DNA of 64,000 bases. It comes from Janthinobacterium sp051380735. Its GTDB lineage: Bacteria; Pseudomonadota; Gammaproteobacteria; Burkholderiales; Burkholderiaceae_D. Position 1 is the stretch's first letter. Each line of letters starts with the position of its first letter. The position numbers and the translations under genes are program-made. The notes below the pieces were generated by a model, which saw nothing but the letters and a program-made list of their open reading frames with translations, was not told the DNA's origin and made no database searches. The stretch lies in contig NZ_JBNYXQ010000011.1 of assembly GCF_051380735.1 (NCBI RefSeq), positions 62,001 through 126,000 on the forward strand, in the 5' to 3' direction. Of this stretch, positions 8,796 through 18,457 are shown in pieces.

Positions 8796-9566
8796 ATGAA
8801 GGCTGTTATTTTGGCGGGTGGTTTAGGTACTCGCATAAGTGAAGAAACTGCGACAAAGCCTAAGCCGATGGTGGAAATAGGCGGAAAACCGATTCTTTGG
8901 CACATTATGAAAAGCTATTCCGCTCATGGTGTGAACGACTTCATCATTTGCTGCGGTTACAAAGGTTATGTCATTAAGGAATATTTCGCCAATTATTTCC
9001 TGCATACCTCGGACGTTACCTTCGATATGCAGAATAACCAGATGGAAGTGCATTCGCGCAATGCTGAGCCATGGAAAGTTACGTTGGTCGATACCGGCGA
9101 TGAAACCCTGACTGGTGGACGCTTGAAGCGCGTAAAGCAATATCTGGAAGGAGAAGAAGCCTTTTGTTTCACATATGGCGACGGCGTAAGTGATGTCAAC
9201 ATCACCGAATCAATCGCTTTCCACAAGGCTCACGGCAAGCTCGCGACCTTGACTGCGACGCAGCCGCCTGGCCGTTTCGGTGCATTGGTCCTGGATGAAC
9301 AGAAAATCAACAGCTTCCAAGAAAAACCACAAGGTGATGGCGCTTGGATCAATGGCGGCTATTTCGTGTTGTCGCCAAAAGTCATCGACTATATTGCTGA
9401 CGACAGCACCACTTGGGAAAAACAGCCGCTGGAGCGCCTCGCGGCCGAAGGCCAGCTCGATGCATTCTTCCACCGTGGTTTCTGGCAGCCGATGGATACT
9501 CTGCGCGATAAGGTGCAGTTGGAAGAAATGTGGCAATCGGGTAACGCGCCCTGGAAGGCATACTAA
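8796..9566 (+). CDS. rfbF: glucose-1-phosphate cytidylyltransferase
   Basis: Converts glucose-1-phosphate and CTP to CDP-glucose, the first step toward CDP-linked 3,6-dideoxyhexoses. The 256-residue length is that of the RfbF family. The nucleotide-binding signature AGGLGTRISEETATKPKPM is at residues 7-25, with GGKPILWHIM directly after and FQEKP near 173. GGGGGAAAG precedes ATG 8796 as a strong ribosome site. The stop overlaps the ATG of rfbG by one base, so the two are translationally coupled. GC content returns to the genomic level inside this gene. Confidence 0.96.
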   Translation: MKAVILAGGLGTRISEETATKPKPMVEIGGKPILWHIMKSYSAHGVNDFIICCGYKGYVIKEYFANYFLHTSDVTFDMQNNQMEVHSRNAEPWKVTLVDTGDETLTGGRLKRVKQYLEGEEAFCFTYGDGVSDVNITESIAFHKAHGKLATLTATQPPGRFGALVLDEQKINSFQEKPQGDGAWINGGYFVLSPKVIDYIADDSTTWEKQPLERLAAEGQLDAFFHRGFWQPMDTLRDKVQLEEMWQSGNAPWKAY

Positions 9567-10633
9567 TGAATGCGGCGTTCTGGCAAGGAAAACGTGTTTT
9601 CCTGACTGGTCACACCGGCTTCAAAGGCGGCTGGTTGAGCCTGTGGTTGCAGCAGCTCGGCGCCGATGTCACCGGTTATGCGCTGGAAGCGCCAACCACG
9701 CCGAGTCTGTTTGAAGTGGCCGGCGTGTCGCAAGGCATGCGTTCGATGATCAGTGATGTGCGCGATGGCGAGGCGCTCAAGCGTGCCATGGCCGAGGCGA
9801 GTCCTGAAATCGTGATCCATATGGCGGCTCAGCCCTTGGTGCGCTATTCCTATGTCAACCCTGTGGAAACCTATGCCACCAACGTCATGGGCGTGGTCAA
9901 CCTGCTTGAAGCTGTACGTGCAACGCCAGGGGTGCGCTCGGTGGTCAACGTTACCAGTGACAAGTGCTACGAAAACCGCGAATGGCCATGGGGATACCGC
10001 GAAAACGAGGCCATGGGTGGGTATGATCCCTATAGCAACAGCAAGGGTTGTGCGGAACTGGTGACGGCCGGCTATCGCAGTTCCTTCTTCAATCCCGAGA
10101 AATATGCCGAGCATGGTATTGCCTTGGGCAGTGGCCGCGCCGGCAACGTTATCGGCGGTGGCGATTGGGCACTTGACCGTTTGATTCCGGATATGTTGCG
10201 CGCTATCGGCGCCGGCGAGCCGGTAATGATCCGCAATCCGCACGCGATCCGACCTTGGCAGCACGTGCTGGAACCGCTGAGCGGCTACCTGACGCTGGCG
10301 GAAAAGCTGTACACCGAAGGCCCTGTGCACGCCGAAGGCTGGAATTTTGGCCCGCACGACATCGATGCCAAACCGGTCGAATGGATTATCGAACGCATGA
10401 CGCAGGAATGGGGCGCTGGTGCGTCATGGCAACTCGATGGTCAAAACCATCCACACGAAGCAACCTATCTGAAACTCGATTGTTCCAAGGCGCGTGGCCA
10501 GCTGGGCTGGCATCCGCGTTGGGATATCGGCCAGACCATCGCCAAAATCGTCGAATGGCATAAAGCCTGTGACCAGGGTGCCGATATGCGTGAATTCACG
10601 CTGGCACAAATTGCTACTTATCAAAATACTTAA
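9566..10633 (+). CDS. rfbG: CDP-glucose 4,6-dehydratase
   Basis: Short-chain dehydrogenase/reductase that makes CDP-4-keto-6-deoxyglucose from CDP-glucose. It has the NAD-binding GHTGFKGGW loop at 15-23 (G15xxG18xxG21), which is diagnostic of RfbG, and the catalytic Y156-x3-K160 pair in DPYSNSKGCAE. The length of 355 residues is normal. It sits between rfbF (one-base overlap) and rfbH (14-base gap), the standard order of CDP-dideoxyhexose clusters. Confidence 0.96.
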   Translation: MNAAFWQGKRVFLTGHTGFKGGWLSLWLQQLGADVTGYALEAPTTPSLFEVAGVSQGMRSMISDVRDGEALKRAMAEASPEIVIHMAAQPLVRYSYVNPVETYATNVMGVVNLLEAVRATPGVRSVVNVTSDKCYENREWPWGYRENEAMGGYDPYSNSKGCAELVTAGYRSSFFNPEKYAEHGIALGSGRAGNVIGGGDWALDRLIPDMLRAIGAGEPVMIRNPHAIRPWQHVLEPLSGYLTLAEKLYTEGPVHAEGWNFGPHDIDAKPVEWIIERMTQEWGAGASWQLDGQNHPHEATYLKLDCSKARGQLGWHPRWDIGQTIAKIVEWHKACDQGADMREFTLAQIATYQNT

Positions 10634-10647
10634 CTGAAAGCTGCATC

Positions 10648-11973
10648 ATGAGCGAACAACTGACACAACAACAAATCCGCGACCAGATCGCAGCCTTGGT
10701 AAAACAATACGGCGCACTGGCCAGCACACCAAAAGCTTTTGAGCCTGGCGTGACGGTGATCCCGCCTGCCGGCAAAGTCGTTGGCGCACCTGAAATGGAA
10801 TTGATGGTCGAAGCGTCGCTGGACGCCTGGCTGACCACCGGTCGTTTCAACGACCAGTTCGAACAGCGCTTGGCCAAATTTATCGGCGTGGAATTTCTGA
10901 TGACCGTCAATTCCGGTTCGTCAGCCAACCTGGTGGCATTCATGGCGCTGACCTCGCCGAAACTGGGGGCGCGCGCAATTCAGCCAGGTGACGAAGTCAT
11001 CGGCGTAGCTGCTGGCTTCCCGACCACCGTTAATCCGATCCTCAGCTACGGTGCGGTGCCGGTGTTTGTCGACGTGGAATTGGGTACCTACAATATCGAT
11101 GCCTCGAAAATCGAAGCGGCGATCACAGACAAGACCAAGGCCATCATGTTGGCCCACACCTTGGGCAACCCGTTCAACCTGGAAGTCATCGTTGCACTGT
11201 GCAAAAAGTACAATCTGTGGCTGATCGAAGATTGCTGCGATGCACTGGGCGCGACCTACAACGGCCAGATGTGCGGCACCTTCGGCGATATCGGCACAAT
11301 GAGCTTCTACCCTGCGCACCACATCACGATGGGTGAGGGCGGCGCAGTGTTCACCAATAATCCTGACCTGAAAGTGATCGCCGAATCGTTCCGCGACTGG
11401 GGCCGTGATTGCTATTGCGCACCGGGCAAGGACAATACCTGCGGCAAGCGTTTCTGCTGCAAGCTGGGCACGCTGCCAGAAGGTTATGACCACAAGTACA
11501 CCTACAGCCATCTGGGCTACAACCTGAAGATCACCGACATGCAAGCAGCATGCGGTGTGGCGCAGCTTGATCGCGCTGCCGGTTTCATCCAGGCTCGCAA
11601 GGACAACTTCGCCTACATGAAAGACGGCCTGAAAAACTGTGAACAGTTCCTGATCCTGCCGGAAACGACCCCGAACTCGGATCCATCTTGGTTCGGTTTC
11701 CCGATTACTATCCGTCCGGAAGCGAACGTTGACCGCGTCAGCCTGTTGACCTTCCTGGACCAGTTCAAGATCGGCACCCGTCTGCTGTTCGCCGGTAACT
11801 TGACGCGCCAGCCGTACATGATCGGTCGTAATTTCCGCATTTCGGGCGAGTTGACCAATACCGACCGCATCATGAACGATACCCTGTGGATCGGCGTGTT
11901 CCCTGGCCTGACTAAAGAAATGATGGACTTCTCGATCAGCAAGATCGAAGAATTTTTTGGTGTGAATTTCTAG
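10648..11973 (+). CDS. rfbH: CDP-4-keto-6-deoxyglucose 3-dehydrase (E1)
   Basis: PMP-dependent [2Fe-2S] enzyme that removes the 3-hydroxyl to give the 3,6-dideoxy intermediate. It has the aminotransferase fold, but the usual PLP lysine is replaced by histidine (H224 in YPAHHITMGEGG), the hallmark of E1. The cysteine cluster expected for the iron-sulfur centre is present near 251-272 (DCYCAPGKDNTCGKRFCCK). The length of 441 residues is as expected. Its usual reductase partner (E3, RfbI/AscD type) is not found in this window and must come from elsewhere. Downstream genes suggest what happens to the product. Confidence 0.95.
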   Translation: MSEQLTQQQIRDQIAALVKQYGALASTPKAFEPGVTVIPPAGKVVGAPEMELMVEASLDAWLTTGRFNDQFEQRLAKFIGVEFLMTVNSGSSANLVAFMALTSPKLGARAIQPGDEVIGVAAGFPTTVNPILSYGAVPVFVDVELGTYNIDASKIEAAITDKTKAIMLAHTLGNPFNLEVIVALCKKYNLWLIEDCCDALGATYNGQMCGTFGDIGTMSFYPAHHITMGEGGAVFTNNPDLKVIAESFRDWGRDCYCAPGKDNTCGKRFCCKLGTLPEGYDHKYTYSHLGYNLKITDMQAACGVAQLDRAAGFIQARKDNFAYMKDGLKNCEQFLILPETTPNSDPSWFGFPITIRPEANVDRVSLLTFLDQFKIGTRLLFAGNLTRQPYMIGRNFRISGELTNTDRIMNDTLWIGVFPGLTKEMMDFSISKIEEFFGVNF

Positions 11974-12322
11974 TTAAAATGTAAAAGCCATATCAAGAGT
12001 GAAAAAATCCGCACCATGAGTTTACAGCTGATAGTGAAAGATCTGACTAATTTTGAAGCGCATATCCGTTTACGGTGGCAGAGGGCACTTGCGCAGCATA
12101 TTTTCATTACTAGCGGTGCATAAAGGATTAGCTGGAGGTCTATGGAGGTATTGCTACACGCAAACCTCAAATTTGACCTTATTAGTATATTGAATGCGAA
12201 TAAGCGCCGTATAAAGGTGAATTTTTTGAATATAACGGCTTGTTGTGGGCCATACGTAAATCCATTGATTGAAGGCACAATTCATCGTAAGCCGTCAGTC
12301 TCGACCAACCAAGGCATTCATA
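11974..12322. other. gap between rfbH and the transketolase genes
   Basis: About 350 AT-rich bases. Small frames on both strands have no ribosome site and no recognisable product. It may be the remains of a lost gene or the join between two gene blocks. AAGG at 12311-12314 serves the next gene. Confidence 0.4.
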
Positions 12323-13126
12323 ATGTTTGAATTTAATCCGCGCAAGTTGCGCCGCACGGTCATCGAAATGGCGTATGCCGGCTCGACCGTACATATTGGC
12401 TGTGCGTTTTCGCTCATTGAAATTCTGGCAGTACTATACCGAAATCACTTGCGTTATCCTAGCAACGATCCGCACGCTTTAGCACGCGATTATCTGGTGC
12501 TGAGCAAAGGTCATGGCGTCATGGGTCAATACGCTTGTTTGCACGAGAAGGGCTGGGTGCAAAAGAGCGACCTTGATAATTACTTCGGCGATGGTACCCG
12601 TCTTAAAGGTTTGTCTGATGGACATGTGCCAGGCTGTGAGGTTACGTCTGGCTCACTTGGCCATGGCTTGTCGGTAGGCGTGGGTATGGCGTTGGCCGCA
12701 AAGTTGGCGAAAACCGATCAATATTGCTATGCGATCGTTGGCGACGGCGAAATGAATGAAGGCACAATGTGGGAGGCGATGTTGTTCGCAACTCATTGGT
12801 CACTGGACAATTTAGTCGTAATTGTTGATGAAAATGGCTTCCAGGCAATGGGCAAGACCACTGAAGTTATGAGGCTTGGCAGCCTGCAGAACAAGTTCAG
12901 CGCTTTTGGCTTTGAGGCCGTGACGATCGACGGTCATGATGAGGGCGCCATCGAAAAGGCGTTGGTACAGCTAAAAGCGAATAAGAATGGTACACCCAAG
13001 GCCATCGTGGCGCGTACTGTGAAAGGTAAGGGTGTGTCGTTTATGGAGCATCAAAATATCTGGCACTACACCCGGTTGACGGAAGATTCTTTCGGTGCTG
13101 CAATGGCCGAGTTGGAGCGAGAATAA
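12323..13126 (+). CDS. transketolase-like enzyme, N-terminal (TPP-binding) subunit
   Basis: First half of a split transketolase, 267 residues. It holds the thiamine diphosphate motif GDGEMNEG at 140-147 ending with N171 in VDENG, plus the conserved H64 in SKGHG and a GHGLSVGVG stretch. These match transketolase rather than pyruvate decarboxylase. Start at ATG 12323 behind AAGG; an in-frame TTG at 12269 is less likely. The stop overlaps the ATG of the partner gene by one base. Placed in a CDP-dideoxysugar cluster, it is unlikely to be the housekeeping pentose-phosphate enzyme. Transfer of a two-carbon ketol unit to the 4-keto sugar is the inferred role. Confidence 0.88.
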   Translation: MFEFNPRKLRRTVIEMAYAGSTVHIGCAFSLIEILAVLYRNHLRYPSNDPHALARDYLVLSKGHGVMGQYACLHEKGWVQKSDLDNYFGDGTRLKGLSDGHVPGCEVTSGSLGHGLSVGVGMALAAKLAKTDQYCYAIVGDGEMNEGTMWEAMLFATHWSLDNLVVIVDENGFQAMGKTTEVMRLGSLQNKFSAFGFEAVTIDGHDEGAIEKALVQLKANKNGTPKAIVARTVKGKGVSFMEHQNIWHYTRLTEDSFGAAMAELERE

Positions 13127-14043
13127 TGAGAGAAGCATTTTCAAAAGCCATTGTGGATGCGGCGCAGGCCGATCCTAAGATCGTGTTGTTGACGGGCGAT
13201 CATGGATACGCCCTGTTTGATGATTTCCGAAAAGTGTTGCCAGATCAGTTCATCAATGCTGGCATTGCTGAGCAAAATATGGTGGGCGTTGCCGCCGGCT
13301 TAGCCAAGGCCGGTTTCAAACCGATCGTCTATGGTTTGGCAGCGTTTGTCCCGGTACGTGTATTGGAACAGATCAAAATTGATATCTGCTATGAAAACCT
13401 ACCGGTGATTCTGATTGGTGATGGTGCTGGGCTGGTCTACAGTCATCTGGGAACTAGCCATCAATCTACCGAGGATATAGCTTGCACTCGTGCGATACCG
13501 GGTTTGTCTGTATTGTCGCCAGGAGACCGGTTTGAAATGGAGGCTACAATGAAGCTTGCATTCAAGCTTCATTCGCCTGTATATATCCGTATGGGCAAAA
13601 GTGATCGAGGAGATATTCATACAAACATTTTCGATTTGACTGCTGGTCAAATATTGAAAGTGCGTGAAGGATCAGGTGAGACAGCAATTCTGGCTACAGG
13701 ATCAATGGTGAAGACGGCAATTGACCTAGTAGATCAAGGATTGGATGCGGAAGTCTGGAGCATGCCGTCGATTAAACCGTTAAATTCTAAGCAGTTGAAC
13801 GAAATTGCAGAGCGAGTTGCTTTTATCGTAACAATCGAAGAGCACTCCATTATTGGAGGCTTGGGGGCTTGTATTGCCGAGAATATTTCGAGAGATAATC
13901 CATTGCCGATATGCCGAATTGGAGTTGAGGATCGCTTTTCAGATACCTGTGGTACTTGGGATTATTTATTGAAAGAACACCGGATTGACACTATTTCGAT
14001 AGCCGAGAAAATTCGTAAATTCATTCATGGAAATGATATTTAA
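13126..14043 (+). CDS. transketolase-like enzyme, C-terminal (pyrimidine-binding) subunit
   Basis: Second half of the split transketolase, 305 residues. E49 in GIAEQNMVGVAAGLA is the glutamate that activates the cofactor aminopyrimidine ring, and H112 in GTSHQSTED matches the conserved active-site histidine loop. A C-terminal transketolase domain (about 180-305) follows. One-base overlap with the N-terminal subunit implies a 1:1 heteromer. The codon use shifts from GC-rich to AT-rich along the gene. Like its partner, it is inferred to act on a CDP-linked sugar. Confidence 0.88.
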   Translation: MREAFSKAIVDAAQADPKIVLLTGDHGYALFDDFRKVLPDQFINAGIAEQNMVGVAAGLAKAGFKPIVYGLAAFVPVRVLEQIKIDICYENLPVILIGDGAGLVYSHLGTSHQSTEDIACTRAIPGLSVLSPGDRFEMEATMKLAFKLHSPVYIRMGKSDRGDIHTNIFDLTAGQILKVREGSGETAILATGSMVKTAIDLVDQGLDAEVWSMPSIKPLNSKQLNEIAERVAFIVTIEEHSIIGGLGACIAENISRDNPLPICRIGVEDRFSDTCGTWDYLLKEHRIDTISIAEKIRKFIHGNDI

Positions 14044-14150
14044 GAATTTAACCGCAATTAAATCCAATGAAATAAAATTTTGTCGCATAAATTTTTTTTC
14101 TAGAGTAGACAGTAAAAAAGACGTATCGTTAGAACATTGGAAGAAACAGA

Positions 14151-15221
14151 ATGAATCAGATTATTAAAGAAGATGTAAATAATATTTTATCCGCTGACCT
14201 TCCTTGGAATCTGTTTGAAAATAAAACGGTTGTTGTTTCAGGTGCCGCAGGTTTCTTGCCAGCATATATGGTTGAGTGTTTAGCTGAATTGAATCGGCGT
14301 CTTGGAAATATTCGCATAATCGGACTTGTTCGTAATATTGAAAAGGCAACGCTAAGACTGGCACATTTGTTACAGGATGGTGTGGAATTATTTCATCATG
14401 ATATATCATTACCGTTACCTCCTGATTTTCCACGTGCTGACTATGTAATTCATGCAGCAAGTCAAGCTAGTCCCAAATTTTACGCCACAGATCCGGTTGG
14501 AACTTTGAAAGCAAATTCAATGGGAACTGCATATCTCTTGGATTATGCCAAAGACAGCAAGGCGGATGGATTTCTATTTTTTAGTAGCGGTGACGTATAC
14601 GGTCAACCTGTAATATTTGATCAGTTGTTAAAGGAAACAGATTTTGGTTACCTTGATCCTATTGAAGTAAGATCTTGTTATGCTGAAAGTAAACGTATCG
14701 GCGAAACTATGTGCGCCTCTTGGGCGAAACAATATAGGTTACATACAACGATTGTTCGGCCATTTCATACATATGGTCCAGGGATGGCACTTGATGATGG
14801 CCGTGTATTTGCCGACTTTGTGGCTGACATACTCAATAACCGCGATATCCACCTGAAGAGTGATGGCAGCGCGATACGCCCATTTTGCTATCTCGCAGAT
14901 GCGACACTGGGTTTTTTTACTGTCATGTTAAAGGGAAAAAGCGGTAGTGCTTACAATGTTGGAAATCCGGATGCTGAGACCTCGATTGCACAGCTTGCAG
15001 AGACTTTGGTGAAATTGTTCCCTGAAAAAAAATTGTCTGTTGTATTTGAACATCGAGCGGCAGATTCGGTGTATCTGAAAAGTCCTGTTCATAGAACTTG
15101 TCCTTCTATTGAAAAGGCAAATAAACTTAATTGGCACCCTATTTTTGGAATTCAGGATGGTTTTAAAAGAACAATTGCAAGTTTTGAATTGCAAATATCT
15201 GAGAAAAATATTAAAAATTAG
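14151..15221 (+). CDS. NAD-dependent epimerase/dehydratase-type nucleotide-sugar enzyme
   Basis: Extended short-chain dehydrogenase/reductase, 356 residues. Rossmann loop G31-A-A-G34-F-L-P37, with proline in place of the third glycine; SSGDVYG near 143; and catalytic Y177-x3-K181 in CYAESK. It resembles UDP-glucuronate decarboxylase/GDP-mannose dehydratase relatives without matching any named one. Good ribosome site GGAAG before ATG 14151. Its place behind the transketolase pair suggests it reduces or epimerises the branched CDP-sugar, as YerF does in yersiniose synthesis; this is inference. Confidence 0.8.
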   Translation: MNQIIKEDVNNILSADLPWNLFENKTVVVSGAAGFLPAYMVECLAELNRRLGNIRIIGLVRNIEKATLRLAHLLQDGVELFHHDISLPLPPDFPRADYVIHAASQASPKFYATDPVGTLKANSMGTAYLLDYAKDSKADGFLFFSSGDVYGQPVIFDQLLKETDFGYLDPIEVRSCYAESKRIGETMCASWAKQYRLHTTIVRPFHTYGPGMALDDGRVFADFVADILNNRDIHLKSDGSAIRPFCYLADATLGFFTVMLKGKSGSAYNVGNPDAETSIAQLAETLVKLFPEKKLSVVFEHRAADSVYLKSPVHRTCPSIEKANKLNWHPIFGIQDGFKRTIASFELQISEKNIKN

Positions 15222-15271
15222 ATAGATATTTTTATGTAATGCAAAATTAAATAAAAGTACCATAGGATTCT

Positions 15272-16624
15272 GTGAAAAAAATATTTTCGTTTTTGGGTAT
15301 TGACCGCGCTGTTGCTTATACATTGCTTGGGCGCGGATGGAGCAGCTTGGCTGGTCTTGCAACATTATGGTTCATAGTGAAAAACTTGTCGTTGCCGGAA
15401 CAGGGATTTTATTACACCTTTTCCAGTGTAATTGCTCTGCAGATAATTTTCGAACTGGGTATGAGTTACGTGGTGATGCAATTTGCAAGTCATGAAATGA
15501 TCAAATTGTATTGGAGCGATGATGGCACGCTGGATGGTGACGACTTTGCAAAGGGAAGGGTCCGTTCATTATTACAGTTGGTATTAAAATGGTATGGCGT
15601 GGTTGCTTTGCTTATATTGCTTACCGTGTTACCAGCCGGTTGGATATTTTTTTCCAATAGCGATCATGGCGGCAATATCAGTTGGCAGCTCCCGTGGGCT
15701 TTTTTGACAGTGATGGCTGCACTAAATATCATCATTCTTCCTATACTTTCCATACTAGAGGGTTGTGGTCGAATTGCTGAAGTAGCACGCATGCGTATGC
15801 TTCAAAATATCGCTGGCAGCGTCTTTGCATGGATTACGTTGACCCTTGGTGGTGGCTTGCTTGCCTTACCGATGCTGAACATGATGTCGGTAGTTGTGGC
15901 TCTCTGGTGGTTTTGGAAGGTTTATCATGCATTCTTTGCTGACATGTGGCACTCCAAAGTAAACAGTTCGATATCGTGGAGGCACGAAATCTGGCCGTTT
16001 CAATGGAAAATTGCGCTCAGTTGGTTAAGCGGCTATCTTATTTTACAGTTATTTGTTCCAGTCCTATTTTCTTATCAAGGGGCTGTGCCTGCCGGGCAAA
16101 TGGGAATGAGCTTGAGTATTGGATCTGCGATATCATCTATTGCTATTGCATGGATTAATACGAAAGCGCCCACCTTTGGTAACCTTATCGCATCAAAACG
16201 TTATACTGAGCTCGACACGTTGTTTGCCCGTATACTTAAGCAATCCATGCTGGTGGTCGTTTTTGGTGGTTTAGGCGCCTTTATATTGAAATATGCGCTC
16301 ACATATTTCGGAAGTAATTTAGCTGATCGGATGCTGCCTTTGCTTCCATTTTCGTTGCTGATGTTGGTAGCAATTGTAAATCACGTCGTGTTTGCGGAAG
16401 CTATTTACCTACGGTCTCATAAACGTGAACCCTTTATGTGGTTATCGCTTGCAATAGGAATATCGATATGTATATCAACATTTTATTTTGGTAAAAACTA
16501 TGGTGTTACATCAATGATGGCCGCTTATCTACTGATTTGTACTGGAGGGTTGATTTGGGGAACCTTAATATTTCGAAGCAAGAGAGTTCAATGGCACGCT
16601 GACTCGAATACTGATGCTGTCTAA
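15272..16624 (+). CDS. oligosaccharide repeat-unit flippase (Wzx-like)
   Basis: Polytopic inner-membrane protein of 450 residues with about 12 hydrophobic helices, low in charge, of the polysaccharide-transport (PST/MOP) type. It opens with GRGWSSLAGLATLWFIV, the usual helix 1 of Wzx relatives. It would flip undecaprenyl-linked repeat units to the periplasm. GTG start at 15272; no strong ribosome site is visible. It lies among glycosyltransferase genes with similar AT-rich codon use. Confidence 0.82.
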   Translation: MKKIFSFLGIDRAVAYTLLGRGWSSLAGLATLWFIVKNLSLPEQGFYYTFSSVIALQIIFELGMSYVVMQFASHEMIKLYWSDDGTLDGDDFAKGRVRSLLQLVLKWYGVVALLILLTVLPAGWIFFSNSDHGGNISWQLPWAFLTVMAALNIIILPILSILEGCGRIAEVARMRMLQNIAGSVFAWITLTLGGGLLALPMLNMMSVVVALWWFWKVYHAFFADMWHSKVNSSISWRHEIWPFQWKIALSWLSGYLILQLFVPVLFSYQGAVPAGQMGMSLSIGSAISSIAIAWINTKAPTFGNLIASKRYTELDTLFARILKQSMLVVVFGGLGAFILKYALTYFGSNLADRMLPLLPFSLLMLVAIVNHVVFAEAIYLRSHKREPFMWLSLAIGISICISTFYFGKNYGVTSMMAAYLLICTGGLIWGTLIFRSKRVQWHADSNTDAV

Positions 16625-17332
16625 TTGGATAAATTTTTCGTAAATTTGATAATTATCAGTTTTTCAAAAAAAAACCATAAACCTTTTTAAACCATTTCGT
16701 CATGGAAAACATGTGCCTATTCTGATCTTGCTGCACTAGTTTATACAACTGGAGGCATTTTTTTACTTTTTGAAATCTGGTGGAATCGCTGTAATTGAAT
16801 TTGCAAAAAAAGCAACTATAGCCAACGATGGTTTGCTCAGAACCAACTCGCTACGCAAGTGGTCGCTAGCAAACTGGGTAATAGCCAACTATACGGCGTG
16901 GAAAGCTGAAAAAACATCCGGTTCGGTGATGCCAATATTGCAGCCTGGAGAACCCTCTTATCATGCTGACCTCAGCGAGGCCGAGCGAAGTCTTTCTGCC
17001 CTACACAAACTGGCCGAGTCAAACAACGGACGTCCTTCGACCAGCTAAGACGCTTGCGCCTGTATTTCGATCCAGTGTAGTTATTTGTGTACGATCTCGG
17101 TGTGCGGACATTAAGAAGTTCGACATGTGCCATTCGCATGTTAAAAATGAAACAGAAATTCTCAGGCTTGTTTAGTACTCACTGTGTACACAAAACTGCT
17201 TTGTGATTGGCTTTTACCTCGATACGTCACGCCAAACTATGGCCTGCTTACATGTAATATGCCCTTGCTGGAAACCTGATTCAGAAAAATCAAATCTGAA
17301 TAGTTATTAATAATAAAGTGTAATGGGATATT
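16625..17332. other. 708-base gene-poor stretch inside the locus
   Basis: No frame here has both a start with ribosome site and a recognisable protein. The longest plus-strand frame (16770-17048, TTG start) has uneven composition. A more GC-rich patch at about 16960-17060 differs from the AT-rich surroundings and could be the relic of a deleted gene. The next gene starts at 17333 after AT-rich DNA that could hold a promoter. Confidence 0.4.
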
Positions 17333-18355
17333 ATGAAATTTTCTCCGGTTTTAACCATCGCAATCCCTACCTTTAATCGCGTCGATTGCCTACGCTTGTT
17401 AGTCGAGTCCGTGATGAAGCAGATTCATGGGGATAGTCAAGAAATTTTAGGTATAAAGCTGGAAATATTGGTATGTAACAATGCATCAACGGATGGGACC
17501 GCTATTTATCTGCAGGAATTAGCTGATATTCCGGGAATTACTATTCATCATCATGGCACTAATTGTGGTTCGGATTTGAATATAATTTCCTGTTGTCAAT
17601 TAGCTTTGGGTAAATATGTATGGGTTATGGGCGACGATGACTTTCCGATGGTCGGCACACTGAGAATATTAATTGATTTTTTGATTTCCGAAAATCCTGA
17701 TCTGGTTTATTTACCAGCGCGCTGGGAGGAAGGTGACCTAACCCGATTTATCGATAAAAAACCATTATCAACCGAAATCGTTCAGGTGACTAATAAAGGA
17801 TTGGCGGTTCGTTCAAATATTTATGTGACATTCATTTCTTCCTGGATCATGAATATGGAAAAATACCGTGAAGTGGCTACATCAGACTATTGCCGTTTTG
17901 CAGGTACTTCGCTGGCGCAGCTCGAATGGATCTTTTCCCTGCTATTACATGGTGAGCGTTTCTTTCTCGGCCGCGAAGAGCTGATTTTCGCTAGGGCTGG
18001 TAACAGCGGAGGTTATACAGTATTTGATGTCTTTTCAAAAAATTTCAATCGCATCGTTGATCACTTTTTTGCTTCTACTCCAGACTTGGGAAATTTTTTC
18101 CGGCGCAGCATGTTGTGGTGTTTTATTCCCGGCTTGATTTGGGGAGTGCGAAAAAATACGATAGGAAAATTTGGAAAATTTGATTCTGAAAAAATAATGA
18201 CAGTTTTGCGAGCTGAGTACAGTGGCGAGCTTTTTTTTAGATGGCTGGTAATTCCGATCTTGCGCGCGAATAATCGAAATGCGCGTTATTTTTGGATGGT
18301 GACAAGGGCTATCTCCAAGACATGGCTATTTCTCCAAAGAAGGTTTAATAATTAA
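17333..18355 (+). CDS. glycosyltransferase family 2
   Basis: Predicted cytoplasmic inverting glycosyltransferase with GT-A fold, 340 residues. It has the N-terminal LTIAIPTFNRVDCL strand, the NDP-sugar site VCNNASTDGT near 48-57 and the metal-binding WVMGDDDF (DxD equivalent) near 99-106. The C-terminal 130 residues are diverged and carry two hydrophobic stretches that may anchor it to the membrane. It would add one sugar of the repeat unit. Donor and acceptor cannot be read from sequence. Confidence 0.87.
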   Translation: MKFSPVLTIAIPTFNRVDCLRLLVESVMKQIHGDSQEILGIKLEILVCNNASTDGTAIYLQELADIPGITIHHHGTNCGSDLNIISCCQLALGKYVWVMGDDDFPMVGTLRILIDFLISENPDLVYLPARWEEGDLTRFIDKKPLSTEIVQVTNKGLAVRSNIYVTFISSWIMNMEKYREVATSDYCRFAGTSLAQLEWIFSLLLHGERFFLGREELIFARAGNSGGYTVFDVFSKNFNRIVDHFFASTPDLGNFFRRSMLWCFIPGLIWGVRKNTIGKFGKFDSEKIMTVLRAEYSGELFFRWLVIPILRANNRNARYFWMVTRAISKTWLFLQRRFNN

Positions 18356-18457
18356 TTTTTCAGTGAATTTAAATTGGTAATTATTATATTTATAAAATAA
18401 TTCTTTAAATTAATTACTTTTTTTATTAACGATAAAATTTAGTTAAAAAATAACACG

